Shown piece by piece: positions 1 to 7,400 of a stretch of DNA of 32,943 nucleotides. The translations under genes were made by a program, and so were the position numbers. The stretch spans positions 1 to 32,943 of the forward strand of contig JAJFJB010000195.1 of NCBI GenBank assembly GCA_021774435.1. The letters run 5' to 3'. Source of the DNA: Alphaproteobacteria bacterium (GTDB lineage: Bacteria > Pseudomonadota > Alphaproteobacteria > UBA8366 > GCA-2717185). The notes beneath the pieces were generated by a model. That model saw only the letters and a list, made by a program, of their open reading frames with translations, searched no databases and was not told the DNA's origin. Position 1 is the stretch's first letter, and each line of letters starts with the position of its first letter.

Positions 1-966
1 GCCCCGCTTGTCATCTTGCTCGCGCTGCTGGGCGTCGTAGCCTGGTTAGCGCATGCCGAGTTCTCATTGCGAATCGATACAAGTTTTGCCGGCGCTGCCA
101 ACACCACGATTTTTGCGATCTTGTTGATCGCATCGCTCATCGAAACTGACAGGTTGCGGCGATTATTACAGCACGACTTGGAGATGGAGCGTGCTGCCGC
201 GGAACGGCTTGAAGGTGAATTATCGGCTGCCCGTTCGATTCAACTAGGGATCCTGCCAAGCGATTTTCCGGCATTTCCAGAGCACAAAGAATTTGACCTT
301 TACGCGATGCTGGAGCCCGCCAAAGCCGTCGGGGGCGACCTGTACGACTTTGAGATGCTGGACGAGCACCACCTTTTTTTCATCATTGGCGATGTCTCCG
401 GCAAAGGCATACCCGCCTCCCTTTTCATGGCCCTTACGAAAGCACTTTATAAAAGCAGCGCGATGCGGCGCCAAATTGCCATTGAAGGAATCATGACCGA
501 GGCAAACGCAGAAATATCGCGCGAAAATCCGGCCATGATGTTTGTCACCGCATTATCCGGCATTCTCGACATTCGAACGGGTGTCGTTCAGTTCTGCAAC
601 GCGGGACACGATCCCGCCTTCCTTCTTTCGATCAATCAGCCAATAACAACGATTAAGAACGAAGGCGGACCGCCCTTATGTGTCCTCGACGATTTCGAGT
701 ATCCCCGGGACACCCACCAGCTAAACCCTGGAGATATGATCGTCCTATTCACCGATGGTGTGACGGAAGCGCTCAATCCCAGCAAGGACCTGTATACGTC
801 CGCAAGGCTGGAAACCTTACTTTCCAAGATGCCCAAAAGTGCCAATTGCACTGACGTGGTCAATGAGGTCTATAAAGATGTTCAGAGCTTCGCCGACGGC
901 GCGGAACCCTCGGACGATATAACTCTCCTGACCCTGAAATATAACGGCCCGCAAACAGAGACGTAA
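1..966 (+). CDS. Membrane-anchored PP2C/SpoIIE-type serine phosphatase, 5' end outside window
   Basis: The frame is open from the first base, so the true start lies upstream; 321 residues are visible. They begin with two hydrophobic segments (about residues 3-20 and 37-48). A charged, helix-prone linker (about 50-80) follows, then a PP2C/SpoIIE phosphatase domain. Motifs seen are AVGGDLYDF, GDVSGKGIPASLFMA, the CNAGHDP core, LFTDGVTEA and PSDDITLL, which supply the metal-binding aspartates. The family (RsbU/RsbP/SpoIIE) dephosphorylates a phosphoserine STAS anti-anti-sigma protein in partner-switching pathways. A C-terminal membrane segment followed by this domain is typical of CHASE2-PP2C sensors, but a CHASE2 domain would lie upstream and is only inferred. 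An RsbW-like kinase is encoded 1.2 kb downstream, which supports this role. The gene ends two bases from the convergent OmpA-like gene. Confidence 0.9.
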   Translation, partial: APLVILLALLGVVAWLAHAEFSLRIDTSFAGAANTTIFAILLIASLIETDRLRRLLQHDLEMERAAAERLEGELSAARSIQLGILPSDFPAFPEHKEFDLYAMLEPAKAVGGDLYDFEMLDEHHLFFIIGDVSGKGIPASLFMALTKALYKSSAMRRQIAIEGIMTEANAEISRENPAMMFVTALSGILDIRTGVVQFCNAGHDPAFLLSINQPITTIKNEGGPPLCVLDDFEYPRDTHQLNPGDMIVLFTDGVTEALNPSKDLYTSARLETLLSKMPKSANCTDVVNEVYKDVQSFADGAEPSDDITLLTLKYNGPQTET

Positions 967-968
967 AT

Positions 969-1577
969 CTAGCGAACTTTTATCTCAACGCGCCGGTTCT
1001 TCGCTTCGTGCCGATTATCCTTGGTCTTGATCAGCAAATCCCACTCACCACGCCCATAAACGAAGATCAGTTCCGTTTTGATACCACGCTCCACCAGTTT
1101 GTCGCGGACTGCGTCGGCACGTCGAATCGAGAGCTTTTCGTTATATGCTGAGTCGCCTACCGAATCGGTGTGGCCTGTGACTTCGACTTCGTAGGCACTG
1201 CGACGGTCGATATCCGTAAAGACCTCTTCGAAATCCTTGCGGGACTGATCTGTTAGCCGTGCGCTGTCGCCTTGGAAGTACAAGATGAAACGCCGCGGCA
1301 AGACGGGCAATGACGCGATCGTGGTCTTGAATATGCTGTCCACATCGCTTTGCGTTACGGCCACGGACTCCACTTTCCCTTCCGTTGTCACTTTCGCAGC
1401 CGCCAACGCCTCATTCAGCAGCACCTTATTCTTGCCGTCATCGAATTCAACGGCACCAACCTTGCCGCTTTCATCGGGTAGAACGATAACCAAACTCTTG
1501 CCAAGGCGCGGTTCCGCGCAGGCCGCAGCCAGAAGCGCGACAAGCAAAATGGCACACTTCAACGAACGTTGAATCAA
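969..1577 (-). CDS. OmpA-family peptidoglycan-binding lipoprotein-like protein
   Basis: The protein has 202 residues. The N-terminus is a signal sequence ending in ALLAAAC, so Cys20 is a possible lipidation site, although Ala at -3 makes this an imperfect lipobox. A poorly conserved region (21-95) precedes an OmpA C-terminal domain (about 97-202). That domain shows the TGHTDSVG core, the NEKLSIRRADAV helix and the closing NRRVEI strand, the fold that binds diaminopimelate of peptidoglycan. The start is a TTG at 1575-1577, chosen because a strong GGGAGG Shine-Dalgarno sequence sits just upstream. It lies 17 bases downstream of the FecR-domain gene on the same strand, so the two probably form one operon. 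The likely role is as an outer-membrane anchor or an envelope-state sensor component. Confidence 0.87.
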   Translation of the reverse strand: MIQRSLKCAILLVALLAAACAEPRLGKSLVIVLPDESGKVGAVEFDDGKNKVLLNEALAAAKVTTEGKVESVAVTQSDVDSIFKTTIASLPVLPRRFILYFQGDSARLTDQSRKDFEEVFTDIDRRSAYEVEVTGHTDSVGDSAYNEKLSIRRADAVRDKLVERGIKTELIFVYGRGEWDLLIKTKDNRHEAKNRRVEIKVR

Positions 1578-1594
1578 CCTAGCCTCCCGTCAAT

Positions 1595-2053
1595 TTATTG
1601 CTGTTCTTCGTTCACGCGGACGAGGAACCGTGTGCCGCGAACGCCGAGAATTGCCGATGGCGTCCTAATGCGCATGGCCTTGGGCGAGCCACGTGCAATA
1701 TCGCCAGAAACGACAGAAAGAGTGCCTTTACCTAGTTTCGCAAGGAACGATCCTTTGAGCGTAACCGGATTGAATTTGAACTCTTCCATACTGACCGAGC
1801 TATTTGGGCCGGCCGAAAAAACCGTATTGTCGTTAAACGTAACGCCAACCGCCCCATCACCGGCTGTTTCGATAACATCTTTTTGCCGAACAATTCCGCC
1901 AACTTCCGCCTTGGACCGCTCGCCATCACGAATAACATAGGATTCGCCTGACACGAGCCGAAACTTTCCAATTCCCCCCGTATCAGCGCCAGCCTGCAAC
2001 GGCACGACTAATAGGGCCACCGCAGCCAACAGTGCGTTACACCAATTTCTCAT
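1595..2053 (-). CDS. Secreted FecR-domain protein
   Basis: The protein has 152 residues. The ATG at 2051-2053 was chosen over an upstream in-frame start at 2119 because it directly begins a signal peptide (positive residue, hydrophobic core, cleavage near QAGA-D) and has a GAGG ribosome-binding site upstream. The mature part is a single FecR domain (about 30-150). It shows the pattern of a charged-value segment, DGAVGVTFNDNTVFSAGP, and a terminal RTPSAILGVRGTRFLV strand pair. FecR domains are periplasmic beta-rich modules. Outside classical iron signalling they are often found in standalone secreted proteins beside CHASE2 signalling proteins. No sigma factor or TonB receptor gene lies nearby, so this is not a classical FecIR pair. 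It is probably cotranscribed with the downstream OmpA-like gene. Confidence 0.85.
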   Translation of the reverse strand: MRNWCNALLAAVALLVVPLQAGADTGGIGKFRLVSGESYVIRDGERSKAEVGGIVRQKDVIETAGDGAVGVTFNDNTVFSAGPNSSVSMEEFKFNPVTLKGSFLAKLGKGTLSVVSGDIARGSPKAMRIRTPSAILGVRGTRFLVRVNEEQQ

Positions 2054-2210
2054 ATCTTTCCTCACCTCCAAATCGCCCCCGCTACAAATATCGACCAATC
2101 GAAGACAGAATGCCAGCATTCGATTTCAGCCCATTGGATTATCTTCGTTGGAGGATCGGCACGAACCAAGTACGGTACATCAACAATCCAAATTTAAGGA
2201 ATGAGCGAAA

Positions 2211-2624
2211 ATGAGCGCCGCTTCGCTGACGATACGAAACGATCTTTCCGAAATCCGCAGGCTTTCGAAATGGGCAGGCCTATATTGCGAAGAAAATGGC
2301 CTCCAAACATCTGAGCACCGGCTAAGTCTCGTGTTGGAGGAATTGCTGTCCAACGTTATCGCCTATGGCTACGACGATGATGGAGAACACGAAATTCACG
2401 TCGAACTTGATCTCGATGACAATACGCTTACAGCAGTCTTCGATGATGGTGGCCGGCCCTTTAACCCCTATGAAGCCCAGAAACCCGTCATGTCAGGCCC
2501 GCTCGAAAACCGTTCGGTGGGCGGCCTTGGAATCCACCTAATTTTGACGATTATGGATACGGTAGAATACGCAAGAATTGGCGACCGCAATCGTACGACC
2601 ATGACCATGAAAACATCGTCGTAA
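2211..2624 (+). CDS. RsbW-like anti-sigma serine kinase (HATPase_c_2)
   Basis: The protein has 137 residues, a normal length for a single-domain anti-sigma kinase. Bergerat ATP-fold motifs are in order: N-box EELLSNVIAYGY (43-54), G1 DDGGRPFNP (78-86) and G2 GGLGIHL (104-110). There is no histidine-kinase dimerisation domain, which fits the RsbW/SpoIIAB type that phosphorylates an anti-anti-sigma STAS protein and sequesters a sigma factor. An AAGGA sequence lies upstream of the ATG. The gene is divergent from the FecR-OmpA pair. With the PP2C phosphatase at the window start it supplies the two opposing enzymes of a partner switch. No STAS partner or sigma factor gene is seen in this window. 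Confidence 0.9.
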   Translation: MSAASLTIRNDLSEIRRLSKWAGLYCEENGLQTSEHRLSLVLEELLSNVIAYGYDDDGEHEIHVELDLDDNTLTAVFDDGGRPFNPYEAQKPVMSGPLENRSVGGLGIHLILTIMDTVEYARIGDRNRTTMTMKTSS

Positions 2625-2636
2625 GCGTAACTTTAG

Positions 2637-3041
2637 CTAGTTAACTGTCCGCTTAGGCTCATCCGGCGTCGCTGGCAGTACAGCACGCGTCGGGCCCGCT
2701 TGATGGTGAACCATCTTCCAGCGCCCGTCTTCCCGGACAAAATAATTTGTCGCAATGAGATGATCACCGTGGATTTCTTCAAAGCAGACGACAAAAGCTG
2801 CATCGCCGTAATAATAAACCCGCGGCGCGAGGCAATTGATCTCCGGTGCCGTTGTACCATTTAGAATGGCGCGCCAACTTTCGATCACATCGTCGCGGTC
2901 ATAGATTGCTTCCCAACCCGGGTGAATGCAGCAAACGGGTGCGGAGGACGCCCACAGCGCCTCCATCGCGTTCATGTCCCGATCCGCAAAAGCGCGATAA
3001 AAGGCTTCATTGGCGAACAGGACGGCGTCGAGATCTGACAT
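2637..3041 (-). CDS. NTF2/SnoaL-like domain protein
   Basis: The protein has 134 residues. The ATG at 3039-3041 was chosen because a GGAG sequence precedes it and the protein then begins directly with the first helix of the fold; a longer in-frame extension would run into the neighbouring gene. The pattern is that of a SnoaL_3/DUF4440-like cone fold: an N-terminal helix with FYRAFADRDMNAMEALW, a CIHPGW strand, a DVIESWRAIL helix, and C-terminal strands ending in NYFVREDGRWKMVHHQAG. Proteins of this size in Alphaproteobacteria are usually uncharacterised and have no assigned substrate. It starts 11 bases from the 3' end of the small secreted protein gene upstream on the same strand, so the two probably share a transcript. 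Confidence 0.82.
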   Translation of the reverse strand: MSDLDAVLFANEAFYRAFADRDMNAMEALWASSAPVCCIHPGWEAIYDRDDVIESWRAILNGTTAPEINCLAPRVYYYGDAAFVVCFEEIHGDHLIATNYFVREDGRWKMVHHQAGPTRAVLPATPDEPKRTVN

Positions 3042-3052
3042 GGGGAGCTCCG

Positions 3053-3529
3053 CTATTCGATCATGATACGGTGGGCAAAATTTCGGCCATCGCTCACAGT
3101 AAGACGCTCGAAGCCAAGCATTTTGCATAGATCGAAGAACGTAAAAAAATCTTCAACCGCTCCTTCCTTAAATAACGGCGTGACCCGAGCAACGGCAGTC
3201 AACGTCGCCAGAAGTGCGCGCATACGGTAGAGCGTGTTGTAAGTGTCGGACTTTACCGCGACGATAATTAGTTTCTCTGCCTCAGCGCCTTTTGCAAATA
3301 TCGCGAATTCCGGCGGGTAAGGGTTTTGCAGCATTCGGTTGGTTAACCCGGTTACGAAGGCTATCCGCGACCGGCGACCGCTTTCAGCCAAGGTTTGCGC
3401 GCGGGCTATGTATGTTTCCTCGGAATCCGGCGTCGGATAATAATATTCGGCATGCCGGTCCGCCGCCTCTCCGTCCGGAGACGTAAGTGCCAAGCAGGCA
3501 ATCCCCATCAAAAGTCCATATTTGAGCAT
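3053..3529 (-). CDS. Small secreted protein of unknown function
   Basis: The protein has 158 residues. The N-terminus MLKYGLLMGIACLALTS is a likely signal peptide, with cleavage around residue 22. The mature protein has a conserved-looking N-terminal EYYYPTPDSEETYIARAQ segment, a central PYPPEFAIFAKG segment and a C-terminal DFFTFFDLCKMLGFERLTV segment ending in a basic tail. From memory, close relatives in databases carry the label 'molybdopterin-guanine dinucleotide biosynthesis protein A'. I see no nucleotidyltransferase GTP-binding loop here and the protein appears exported, so I do not adopt that name. It lies just upstream of the NTF2-like gene on the same strand. Confidence 0.72.
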   Translation of the reverse strand: MLKYGLLMGIACLALTSPDGEAADRHAEYYYPTPDSEETYIARAQTLAESGRRSRIAFVTGLTNRMLQNPYPPEFAIFAKGAEAEKLIIVAVKSDTYNTLYRMRALLATLTAVARVTPLFKEGAVEDFFTFFDLCKMLGFERLTVSDGRNFAHRIMIE

Positions 3530-3768
3530 TCATATTTCCTTGCACACGAAAGGCAACCGCGCCAGCCCATCATATAAGACTAACATAAGACGACTATGTA
3601 TTCCTCCCTATTGAGTCCCTAACAGAGCCGGTTCCGGTGGGCGAATCGCGGTTCTCTCCGTCATAAACTCGACGGCAATCCGTTATTGGTTGCAAGCTAC
3701 TAGCGCGGGACCGCTGGTTGGTTATACTGACCTAGGTCATATTGGAATTTTTTGTGTGGGGTTGTCCG
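3530..3768. other. Divergent intergenic region between secreted-protein gene and nadK
   Basis: This stretch of 239 bases separates two divergent genes and must hold their promoters. On the plus side I see a TATACT hexamer at 3723-3728 that fits a -10 element, but no good -35 element at 16-18 bases upstream. It is followed directly by a perfect 12-base palindrome (listed separately). No coding sequence, RNA gene or terminator is evident. Confidence 0.4.
3723..3739 (+). promoter_or_regulatory. -10-like hexamer with overlapping 12-base palindrome upstream of nadK
   Basis: TATACT at 3723-3728 runs straight into the perfect palindrome TGACCTAGGTCA (3728-3739), which ends 29 bases before the nadK ATG. 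A palindrome over the predicted transcription start is a common operator position, so a repressor site is possible. No matching regulator is identifiable, and the -35 element is not recognisable. Confidence 0.3.
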
Positions 3769-4536
3769 ATGCAGGACAAGAAAATTGCGTTTGTCGGTTC
3801 TGGTTCGCCGAAGGCGGTTGAGGCAATGACGACGCTGACTAAGCGATATCCGAATGTCCCGTTTGAAGAGGCGGATATCATCGTTGCCCTCGGCGGCGAC
3901 GGCTTCGTGCTGCATTGCCTGCATCAGACCATGGGAAAGAAGACCCCGATTTTCGGTATGAACCGGGGGTCCGTCGGCTTTCTCATGAATGAGTATGCCG
4001 ACGACGAATTATATGAACGCATTCAAAGCGCCGAAACGGTCGAATTCATTCCACTCCGGCTCCACGCCGTTGGAATAGACGGTACCGAATCAGAAGCCTT
4101 GGCGATCAACGAAGTATCCTTGCTCCGCGAAACGAGGCAAGCCTCTAAAATTAGAATTCTCGTTGATGGTATCGAGCGCATGCCGGAAATGATCTGCGAT
4201 GGTGTCCTGGTGGCAACGCCTGCCGGCAGTACGGCGTATAACCTGTCAGCGCATGGCCCGATCGTGCCGTTGGGCTCCGGTGTACTTGCTTTAACGCCGA
4301 TCAGCGCCTTCCGGCCGCGTCGATGGCGCGGTGCGTTACTACCTCACAATGCCAAAGTTCTTTTCGAAATCCTGGAACCGGCGAAGCGTCCAGTGAGCGC
4401 CGTGGCCGACGGCACGGAAATACGCGACGTCGCGAGTGTCGAAGTGGGCGAAGCCCCGGAATTGGCGGTAACGATATTGTTCGACAAGGAGCACGGGCTG
4501 GAGGAGCGCATCCTCAAAGAGCAATTCGCAAGCTGA
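3769..4536 (+). CDS. nadK: NAD kinase
   Basis: The protein has 255 residues from the ATG at 3769, matching the short alphaproteobacterial form of the family. In-frame TTG (3742) and GTG codons upstream are possible but less likely starts. The enzyme phosphorylates NAD with ATP to make NADP in the cytoplasm. Diagnostic motifs are present: the nucleotide-binding GGDG loop (42-45), the NE pair (114-115) followed by the [11 protein letters not shown] segment, and the glycine-rich [18 protein letters not shown] stretch (144-161). The C-terminal beta region holds ADGTEI. The gene stands alone on the plus strand, divergent from the secreted protein and convergent with the amidohydrolase gene, so it is probably monocistronic. 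Confidence 0.95.
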   Translation: MQDKKIAFVGSGSPKAVEAMTTLTKRYPNVPFEEADIIVALGGDGFVLHCLHQTMGKKTPIFGMNRGSVGFLMNEYADDELYERIQSAETVEFIPLRLHAVGIDGTESEALAINEVSLLRETRQASKIRILVDGIERMPEMICDGVLVATPAGSTAYNLSAHGPIVPLGSGVLALTPISAFRPRRWRGALLPHNAKVLFEILEPAKRPVSAVADGTEIRDVASVEVGEAPELAVTILFDKEHGLEERILKEQFAS

Positions 4537-4552
4537 CACTGTTTTGCCGCGG

Positions 4553-5422
4553 TTACACCGACTCGGTTCGCGCGTAATCGCATAGGGCATCGGCTAGGCG
4601 TGTTAAATTCTGTTTCAACCCATCGAAGCCATGGTCCCGCTCCAGGTTCTCCTCGTTCATATAGAGGCCCCGGTTGATTTCGATTTGTAGGCTGTGCCGG
4701 CCATTTTTAGGATCGGAATGGGCACGAACCAATTCAACGCCTTTATAGGGATCGTTCACACGAACACGGTATCCAAGCTCCTTGAGAGTTGACGCGACAA
4801 ACGCCGTAAACTCCGGCGCACAAGTCGTACCGTCCCGGTCTCCTAGCACAAAATCGACGCGACCTGTCACACCCGGCAATTGTGGCACCCCAGCGGCCGG
4901 CATCGAATGGCAATTAATGTGCCAAACCTTGCCGAACCGCTCATGCGCGTGGTCAAGCATGTCTCTCAATGTCTGATGATACGGTCGCCAGTAGGTGTCG
5001 ATCCTTTCTTTCACTTCACGTGCGCGCAGTTTGCGGTCGTATAGAGCGTAGTTCGGCGGGCACATCCGCCAGATCAAGCCATGCCCCAGCCGTGTCTTTT
5101 CGCTCGGCGCCAGCGGCTCGGGCCAATGCTCATCCAAGAGCTCCGGGTCGATGTCCAGGAGTGACCGGTTGGGATCGATATAGGCACGCGGAAATAGAGC
5201 TGCTTGCAAATTGGCGCCGCATTCGGGTACCGACGAATAAAGCTCATCAACGAACGCATCTTCAGACTTGCGTAGAACATCGATCGGCGTAATGAAATTG
5301 AAATCGGACGGATAATCGGCGCCGCTGTGCGGCGAATCGAATACCACCGGGGCGGAAGAACCGTTCGCCTTCCTGGTGTAAAGAACGCCGGGTATAGTTG
5401 TACTCAACCTACGCCTCATCAT
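4553..5422 (-). CDS. N-formylglutamate amidohydrolase family protein
   Basis: The protein has 289 residues. It belongs to the FGase family of metal-dependent hydrolases, whose best-known member (HutG) converts N-formylglutamate to glutamate and formate. Seen motifs are FDSPHSG (28-34), the NRSLLDID segment, INCHSMP in the middle and EINRGLYM near the C-terminus, all typical of the family. The start overlaps the end of the upstream ABC ATPase gene by 14 bases and lies inside its last codons, so translation is probably coupled. No other histidine-utilisation genes are present. Its place as the last gene of a peptide-transporter operon suggests that imported N-formylated or otherwise N-acylated compounds are the real substrate; that part is inference. 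Confidence 0.9.
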   Translation of the reverse strand: MMRRRLSTTIPGVLYTRKANGSSAPVVFDSPHSGADYPSDFNFITPIDVLRKSEDAFVDELYSSVPECGANLQAALFPRAYIDPNRSLLDIDPELLDEHWPEPLAPSEKTRLGHGLIWRMCPPNYALYDRKLRAREVKERIDTYWRPYHQTLRDMLDHAHERFGKVWHINCHSMPAAGVPQLPGVTGRVDFVLGDRDGTTCAPEFTAFVASTLKELGYRVRVNDPYKGVELVRAHSDPKNGRHSLQIEINRGLYMNEENLERDHGFDGLKQNLTRLADALCDYARTESV

Positions 5423-6407
5423 TCAGATGGCATGCGGAAAATCGTTCGGGCGCCACCTCTTTCAGCGCCGGCTGTTCGACTTTACAGCGTTCTATGGCAT
5501 GTGGGCATCTGGGATGAAAATGACAGCCGCTCGGCGGATCAATCGGCGACGGGATTTCACCCTTGATCGGCATGAATTTGCGGCCTCGGTTCTCGATCCG
5601 TGGCACTTCTGCCAACAACGCAACGGTATACGGATGATTGGGTTTTTCGAAGAGCACCTCTGTCGGCGCGGACTCGACGACCCGTCCGAGATACATGATC
5701 ACCACACGATCCGATAAATGCTCAACCACGCCCAGATCATGGCTGATAAACAGGTATGTCAGGTTTAAATCTTCGCGCAAGTCGGAGAATAGATTGATGA
5801 CCTGAGCCTGGATTGACACATCAAGAGCGGCAATGGCTTCGTCGCAAACCAGGAAACCAGGCCGCACCGCCAAAGCCCGCGCGATACCGATACGCTGGCG
5901 CTGACCGCCGGAAAACTGGTGCGGATAGCGCCGTTTAAAAAGCGGATCGAGGCCGACACGCAACAACATATCGTCCACATAATCATCAAGCTCATTGGGC
6001 TTGATGATCCCATGGACAACCGGCGCCTCCCCGATGATATCACGGACACGCATGCGCGGATTCAGCGAGGACATGGGATCCTGAAAGATCATTTGAACAT
6101 CCAGACCCCACTCTTTTGCCTCCTCCGGCGAAAGCCCCGTCACATTGGTGCCTCGATAATACAGCTCGCCGCCCGATGCGGCATGGATCCCAGCGATGAC
6201 GCGACCCAATGTCGACTTGCCACAGCCGGACTCTCCAACGAGCCCGACAACCTCCCCCTCGTCGATATGCAGACTCACTTGGTCAACCGCGTGGACGACT
6301 TCCTCACGGATACCACCTCCAGCAAGATTGACAATCTTTTCCGCCAAATCGAGCGTCTTGACGAAGCGCTTGGACACATCGCGCAATTCGATGAGGGGTT
6401 GCGTCAT
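5409..6407 (-). CDS. dppF: Dipeptide/oligopeptide ABC transporter ATP-binding protein (DppF/OppF type)
   Basis: The protein has 332 residues. The ATPase domain shows Walker A GESGCGKST (58-66), a Q-loop within QMIFQDPMSSLNPRM, the ABC signature FSGGQRQRIGIARAL, Walker B FLVCDEAIAALDVS and the switch SHDLGVVEHL. The C-terminal oligopeptide/dipeptide extension with paired cysteines (CHFHPRCPHAIERC) marks the Opp/Dpp subfamily. After the Walker B glutamate the usual proline is replaced (DEA in place of DEP), while the catalytic DE pair is intact. The ATG overlaps the stop of the upstream ATPase gene by four bases (ATGA). The symbol follows subfamily and operon position, not a proven substrate. 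Confidence 0.93.
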   Translation of the reverse strand: MTQPLIELRDVSKRFVKTLDLAEKIVNLAGGGIREEVVHAVDQVSLHIDEGEVVGLVGESGCGKSTLGRVIAGIHAASGGELYYRGTNVTGLSPEEAKEWGLDVQMIFQDPMSSLNPRMRVRDIIGEAPVVHGIIKPNELDDYVDDMLLRVGLDPLFKRRYPHQFSGGQRQRIGIARALAVRPGFLVCDEAIAALDVSIQAQVINLFSDLREDLNLTYLFISHDLGVVEHLSDRVVIMYLGRVVESAPTEVLFEKPNHPYTVALLAEVPRIENRGRKFMPIKGEIPSPIDPPSGCHFHPRCPHAIERCKVEQPALKEVAPERFSACHLNDEA

Positions 6408-7390
6408 CTTGACGGCTCTAGATGCGGATGAATACAGCGGACTTGATGATCGGACTTTGCCGGCTCCGTGATCTCAGGTTCCGCCAAACATGCGTCGTCA
6501 GCACGAGGGCAGCGTGGATGAAAGGCACATCCTTGAGGCAAATTGAGCAGCGACGGTGTCATACCAGGGATCTGTGCCAATGGTTGTCCGCGTTTATTAT
6601 GGCTCGGCACAGAACCGATCAACCCGTTGGTATAGGGATGAAGCGGGCTGTCCAGAACTTCCGAAATTTCACCCTTTTCGACAATTTTGCCTGCATACAT
6701 AACGCAAATTCGATCCGCTAATCCCGCGACAACAGAAAGGTCGTGCGTAATCCAAATCAACGACATGCCAGTCTCCCGGCAAAGTTTCTGAACCTCGTAC
6801 AGGATTTGTCCTTGGATGGTCACATCGAGCGCCGTCGTCGGCTCGTCCGCGATAATCAAGTCGGGCTTATGCAGTAAGGCTGTAGCGATCGCAACGCGTT
6901 GCCGCATACCCCCGGAGAACTGGTGCGGATACGACTTCAACCGCTCGTCAGGTGACGAAATACCAACCTGCACTAGCGCTTCACGCGCTCTTTCTCGGGC
7001 GTCCTTTTCACTTATCTTTTCATGCGCCTGTAGCGCCTCAATCATCTGCGTATCGATCCGCAGTACTGGGTTCAAAGTCATCATCGGATCTTGAAAAATC
7101 ATCGCGATCCGGCGGCCCCGCAAGGAGCGCATTCGGTCTTCATCGACCTGCGCCAAATCCTCGCCTTTGAACAAGATCTTGCCTTCGACCACACGGCCGG
7201 GTGGGTCGACAAGACCGATAAGAGAAAATCCCGTAACGGATTTACCCGATCCCGACTCGCCGACCAGCCCTACGATTTCGCCTTTTTCGACCGTAAACGA
7301 GACGCCGTTAACGGCCTGCGCAACACCCAACTTCGTGAAAAAATATGTTTTCAGCCCTTCGACGGCGAGCGTCGGCGTTTCCCCTTCCAA
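6404..7390 (-). CDS. dppD: Dipeptide/oligopeptide ABC transporter ATP-binding protein (DppD/OppD type)
   Basis: The protein has 328 residues from a TTG at 7388-7390. I chose this start because it follows an AGGGG ribosome-binding sequence, lies 10 bases after the upstream permease stop and gives the usual DppD length; a longer in-frame reading from 7447 would overlap the permease gene. Motifs are Walker A GESGSGKSV, signature FSGGMRQRVAIATALL, Walker B LIIADEPTTALDV and switch THDLSVVAGL. The C-terminal HPRCPRADDAC segment is the Opp/Dpp cysteine extension. It pairs with the DppF-type ATPase encoded immediately downstream to power the two permeases. Confidence 0.92.
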   Translation of the reverse strand: MEGETPTLAVEGLKTYFFTKLGVAQAVNGVSFTVEKGEIVGLVGESGSGKSVTGFSLIGLVDPPGRVVEGKILFKGEDLAQVDEDRMRSLRGRRIAMIFQDPMMTLNPVLRIDTQMIEALQAHEKISEKDARERAREALVQVGISSPDERLKSYPHQFSGGMRQRVAIATALLHKPDLIIADEPTTALDVTIQGQILYEVQKLCRETGMSLIWITHDLSVVAGLADRICVMYAGKIVEKGEISEVLDSPLHPYTNGLIGSVPSHNKRGQPLAQIPGMTPSLLNLPQGCAFHPRCPRADDACLAEPEITEPAKSDHQVRCIHPHLEPSR

Positions 7391-7400
7391 TGCGCTACCC

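Noticed and set aside
1595..2053. Classical FecI-FecR iron signalling
   Set aside because: There is no sigma-factor or TonB-receptor gene nearby and the FecR domain is in a secreted protein without the membrane-anchored anti-sigma layout.
2032..2214. A 60-codon plus-strand frame just before the RsbW-like gene
   Set aside because: It overlaps the FecR start and promoter, has no ribosome-binding site and no recognisable product.
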